Below are positions 61,821-64,000 of a stretch of 64,000 nt of DNA, one piece after another. Source of the stretch: Acanthosepion esculentum (lineage: Eukaryota; Mollusca; Cephalopoda; Sepiida; Sepiidae); contig OZ038478.1 of NCBI GenBank assembly GCA_964036315.1, positions 149,315,683 to 149,379,682 of the forward strand. Direction: 5' to 3'. The first letter of the stretch is position 1; each line of letters begins with the position of its first letter. The notes under the pieces are model-generated. The model did no database searches and was not told the origin of the DNA. It saw only the letters and a list, made by a program, of their open reading frames with translations. Both the position numbers and the translations under genes were made by a program.

Positions 61821-62540
61821 TGTTTGCGGAAAATTTGCGCCCGTTTTATAATCGCTATGAATCAGTGTTACCGCGTCATCGTCCTATATTAAAACAATTT
61901 GACGTCATCGTGCGGAGGTTGTACTAACCTGATCATATGTATATATCATAAATTTCAGGTATTCAAGAGATGTTAAATTGCTGAATTTATCCAGTATCTA
62001 TTTGAAAGCAGTTATGTAAGACAACAGACAATTTGTCTTGTAAGCATATTCCACTAACATGTTAACATTCAGGGAAAATGCTGAAGAAAGATCAACACAA
62101 TTTGTCCTATCCTTTGTAGACACCATGACATATTGTTCTGTTCTTCAGAAAAATGGTTGTATTCTTGAAAGAACAATCAAGACACTTTAAGTAAATAACT
62201 TCCCATCGGATATCTTTAAAAATATATTCGAGAACAAAAAATACAATGCTGAAAGTTACAGCCGTGAAAGCAGTTTACATAGATCCGAGGGGCTGAACCC
62301 AATTCTCCTCTGTCCCTATTATTTGCTCTGTCAGTCTACAGTGAATAGAAGGGTGAATAGTCCGCTTTTTTCAATTACTTATGTAACGAACAATAAATTT
62401 CATTAACAGAGAATAAAATATAAATTGTATTTAATTATATATTACAGAACACAGGAAAAAGGCTGTTTATTTTGTTAGTTTAGACTTTAATTAACATAGA
62501 ATTCATAGATGCTAGTCTCACTCTTTACCTGATATCATTT
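61821..62540. other. Unannotated sequence
   Basis: No feature recognised. Confidence 0.5.
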
Positions 62541-62544
62541 GAAC

Positions 62545-62822
62545 ATGGACATAATATATTGACCGTGTTTTGAAACAAAAAAAAATGAATCACTTTAAAA
62601 AACATACATATAACAAACTATTTCTATTTCTAATTCTAACAGTTGAAATATAATCCTTGAAAATGGCTAAATGTATAGCCGAAAGCGTTCGGATAAAAAG
62701 AACATTCGGACAGTTTTTATATAATTAATTCTCTGAAAAGAAAAAAACGTTGTTAGATCGCACGAGAAATTATATAAAAAACTAAATAAAAGCAACTTGT
62801 CACTCGTTTTTAATGAAATGTA
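62545..62822. repeat. Dispersed repeat, relative of 47615-47890
   Basis: GGACATAATAT.TTGACCGTGTTTTGAAAC and most of the next 250 bases match. It includes the hairpin module TTGAAAATGGCTAAATGTATAGCCGAAAG at 62657-62685. It ends, like its partner, at a GAAATG.(T/G)CATATA junction into AT repeats. Confidence 0.85.
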
Positions 62823-63672
62823 CATATATATATGTATTATATATAAAACATATATATATGTATTTTATATATGTATTATATATATATGTTTTATATATAT
62901 ATTAAATATATATATATATATTATATATATTACGTAGATATACATATTATATATATATTTCATATATATATATTATATATATTACATATATATACATATT
63001 ATATATAGATTTCATATATATGTTTTTATATATAGTACATATATATATTATATATATATTATATATATTATATGTAATATATTATAGATATATTTTATAT
63101 ATGTATATATTATATATATATATATATATATTTATGTATATATTATATATGTATATATATTATATATATGATGTATACATATATTATATATATAATATAT
63201 AAATATATATTTTATATATAATATATACATATATATTATATATATAATATACATATATATTATATATATAATATATTCGTATATAATATATATATTAATA
63301 TACATATATATTTAATATATATATATTATATATACATATATATATTATATATATAATATATACATATATATTACATCTATATTATATATACATGTATATA
63401 TTATATCTATATTATATATATTATATATATATTATATATACATATATATTATATATATACATATGTATTATATATAGATATATATTATATATATATATAT
63501 TATATATAGATATATATTATATATATTATATATACATATATATTATATATATATATGATATATACATATATATTATATATATGATATATACATATATATT
63601 ATATATATTATATATACATATATATTATATATATTATATATACATATATATTATATATATTATATATACATA
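62823..63672. repeat. 850-bp AT-only minisatellite
   Basis: Built from A and T with rare C or G markers. Near 63580-63670 the unit is regular at 26 bp (CATATATATTATATATATTATATATA type). Earlier units vary in length. Isoleucine/tyrosine-rich frames across it are artefacts. Confidence 0.95.
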
Positions 63673-63674
63673 TA

Positions 63675-63968
63675 AGGACACATGGTACGGTGGATAAAGG
63701 CGTTGGTTAGATCCAGTAACAGACACAAAGAGTGTGAGTTCAATACCCGGTTCAGGCAGTGGAGAACTTTCAGAGGGAAAATTAACAGGAGATAACTAAT
63801 GACTGACATCCATCAATCATGGCTCGTGGAACTAGAACAGTCTACCCCAGTGATGGAAATTAAGGGTTCGGTTCGAAATTCCAACCACCTGAAGAAGGCC
63901 GGAGCGTACAACGGCCGAAACGTTGTGACAAATATGGCGACAAAGATGAGGACGATGGTCCGAATAAT
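63675..63968 (+). mobile_element. tRNA-derived SINE-like unit
   Basis: An A-box-like TGGTACGGTGG (63683-63693) and a B-box-like GAGTTCAATACC (63735-63746) are spaced as in a tRNA gene and would drive RNA polymerase III. The body is unrelated to tRNA. It ends with CTGAAGA (63889-63895), the hairpin GGCC...GGCC (63897-63916) and GAAAC (63917-63921), the same module seen after PLE remnants. AT minisatellite sequence resumes at 63969, so the unit sits within that array. Confidence 0.65.
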
Positions 63969-64000
63969 GTAAATACTATATTATATATACATATATATTA
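63969..64000. repeat. AT minisatellite resumes
   Basis: TATATTATATATACATATAT matches the array at 62823-63672. It is cut by the window end. Confidence 0.85.

Noticed and set aside
4431..63672. CRISPR array
   Set aside because: The regular repeats are simple microsatellites or contiguous minisatellite units without unique spacers, and the DNA is eukaryotic.
63020..63697. Isoleucine/tyrosine-rich frames near the right end
   Set aside because: Artefacts of the AT-only minisatellite.

Overview
This window looks like gene-poor, transposon- and microsatellite-packed nuclear DNA from an invertebrate animal. A mollusc, most likely a cephalopod such as an octopus, fits best. The basis is indirect: strongly AT-rich sequence, more than twenty long (TA)n or (CA)n tracts, no prokaryotic operons, and a mix of RTE-like and R2-like LINEs, Penelope-like elements (PLEs), K02A2.6-like Ty3/Gypsy elements and Tc1/mariner elements. 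I found no host protein-coding exon that I could support. Nearly every coding signal belongs to a mobile element, and most are decayed.

Layout. 1-9.3 kb: an RTE-like LINE remnant, a Tc1 tail, two short PLE remnants and microsatellites. 9.3-13.4 kb: no recognisable repeat or gene. 13.4-15.2 kb: four (TA)n tracts between short dispersed repeats. 15.2-19.4 kb: complete Gypsy element 1 with 288-bp LTRs and target duplication ATATT. 19.4-23 kb: a split foldback element, a PLE remnant, degenerate CCCTAA telomere-type repeats, then a larger PLE with RT and GIY-YIG remains. 23.9-25.7 kb: two LINE pieces in opposite orientation and a Tc1 tail. 26-31.6 kb: mostly featureless apart from a 67-bp minisatellite. 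31.6-32.7 kb: a fragment of a related Gypsy element. 37.3-41.4 kb: Gypsy element 2, with target duplication CAAAA. 41.8-44.0 kb: an RTE-like LINE on the minus strand. 44.4-47.4 kb: a DNA transposon with an exact 8-bp target duplication around an unrecognised, decayed protein family. 47.5-53.6 kb: foldback elements, an R2-like LINE tail, a Tc1 remnant and long AT tracts. 53.6-55.3 kb: a nearly complete Tc1 element with 222-bp IR/DR ends. 56.9-59.0 kb: a second element with an 8-bp duplication and similar termini. 59.5-60.7 kb: a minus-strand PLE remnant. 62.5-64 kb: a dispersed repeat, an 850-bp AT-only minisatellite and a tRNA-derived SINE.

How the parts work together. The two Gypsy copies share one internal architecture. 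Gag, zinc knuckles, protease and integrase are present, but reverse transcriptase and RNase H are missing at the same junction. Both copies are bounded by perfect target duplications and nearly identical LTRs. This points to a recently active non-autonomous family that depends on RT supplied in trans. The other leading observations are the PLE / telomere-repeat / PLE arrangement near 20-22.7 kb and the pair of 8-bp-duplication DNA transposons. All family calls come from reading translated motifs by eye; no database was searched.
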